NCBI RefSeq assembly: GCF_018413525.1
Contig: NZ_JAHCDD010000015.1
Coordinates: forward strand, 22,872 to 86,871
Direction of reading: 5' to 3'
Source of the DNA: Acidovorax sp. CCYZU-2555
GTDB lineage: Bacteria; Pseudomonadota; Gammaproteobacteria; Burkholderiales; Burkholderiaceae_C
DNA length: 64,000 nt
The notes under the pieces were generated by a model, which had not been told where the DNA came from, did not search any database, and worked only from the letters and a program-made list of their open reading frames with translations. Position 1 is the first letter of the stretch; every line of letters begins with the position of its first letter. A program made the translations under genes and the position numbers. This document shows, piece after piece, positions 62,851-64,000 of this stretch.

Positions 62851-62909
62851 CCTGGCAGTAACAACAGACAGTCGGTGCTATCCAAATCATTGCTATCTAG
62901 GAGATTTTC

Positions 62910-64000
<1,091 letters not shown>

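Overview
The window is GC-rich, densely coded chromosomal DNA of a Gram-negative bacterium. Gene content and order (purC-purE-purK, class II fructose-bisphosphate aldolase next to pyruvate kinase, tkt-gap, tsaB-rimI, marR-recA), several solitary TctC/Bug-type periplasmic receptors and the family of intergenic GC-rich repeats all point to the Burkholderiales, most likely the Comamonadaceae (Acidovorax/Comamonas-like). This placement comes from recognition of the genes; no database search was run. I recognise no tRNA, rRNA, prophage, insertion sequence or CRISPR array.

Layout. 1-4.3 kb: purine synthesis (3' end of purC, purE, purK) with a CnoX-like thioredoxin/TPR protein and a Sua5/TsaC tRNA-modification enzyme. 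4.3-8.4 kb: a lipoprotein of SGNH type whose catalytic residues are all replaced, an alpha/beta-hydrolase lipoprotein and a PBP4-type DD-peptidase. 8.5-10.5 kb: tsaB-rimI-(degenerate uracil-DNA-glycosylase-like) operon. 10.5-11.7 kb: corA behind a leader with two mutually exclusive foldings, one of which hides the ribosome-binding site. 11.8-24.7 kb: MTA/SAH nucleosidase, acyl-CoA ligase, fba, pyk, a CPBP-like membrane protein, pepP, murU, tkt and gap. 24.8-38.8 kb: accessory metabolic and stress genes, including three Bug receptors, an amidohydrolase, OsmC, two pirins, a 5'-truncated aspartase gene beside an NtrC-box-like palindrome, hpf, a class I glutamine amidotransferase-like hydrolase, slyD, a GST and a porin. 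38.9-50.9 kb: DUF924 protein, acyltransferase, zinc-ribbon protein, DTW enzyme, methyltransferase, ferritin-like protein, PBP1A, a glycosyltransferase/outer-membrane barrel pair, putP and a 50-residue lipoprotein. 50.9-56.9 kb: tyrosine phosphatase, then topoisomerase III carrying a histone-H1-like Lys/Ala-rich linker and a C-terminal SWIB domain, divergent from a SET-domain methyltransferase-birA-SPOR operon. 56.9-64 kb: N-formylglutamate amidohydrolase plus Bug receptor under a divergent LysR regulator, a TctDE-like two-component system, a MarR regulator and recA (cut by the window end).

Most interesting points: (1) the TopB-SWIB fusion with a SET methyltransferase encoded head-to-head with it, a chromatin-like pairing in a bacterium; (2) the corA leader with a perfect anti-Shine-Dalgarno alternative helix; (3) the SGNH lipoprotein that has lost Ser, Asn and His of its active site; (4) the truncated aspA joined to an NtrC-like site.
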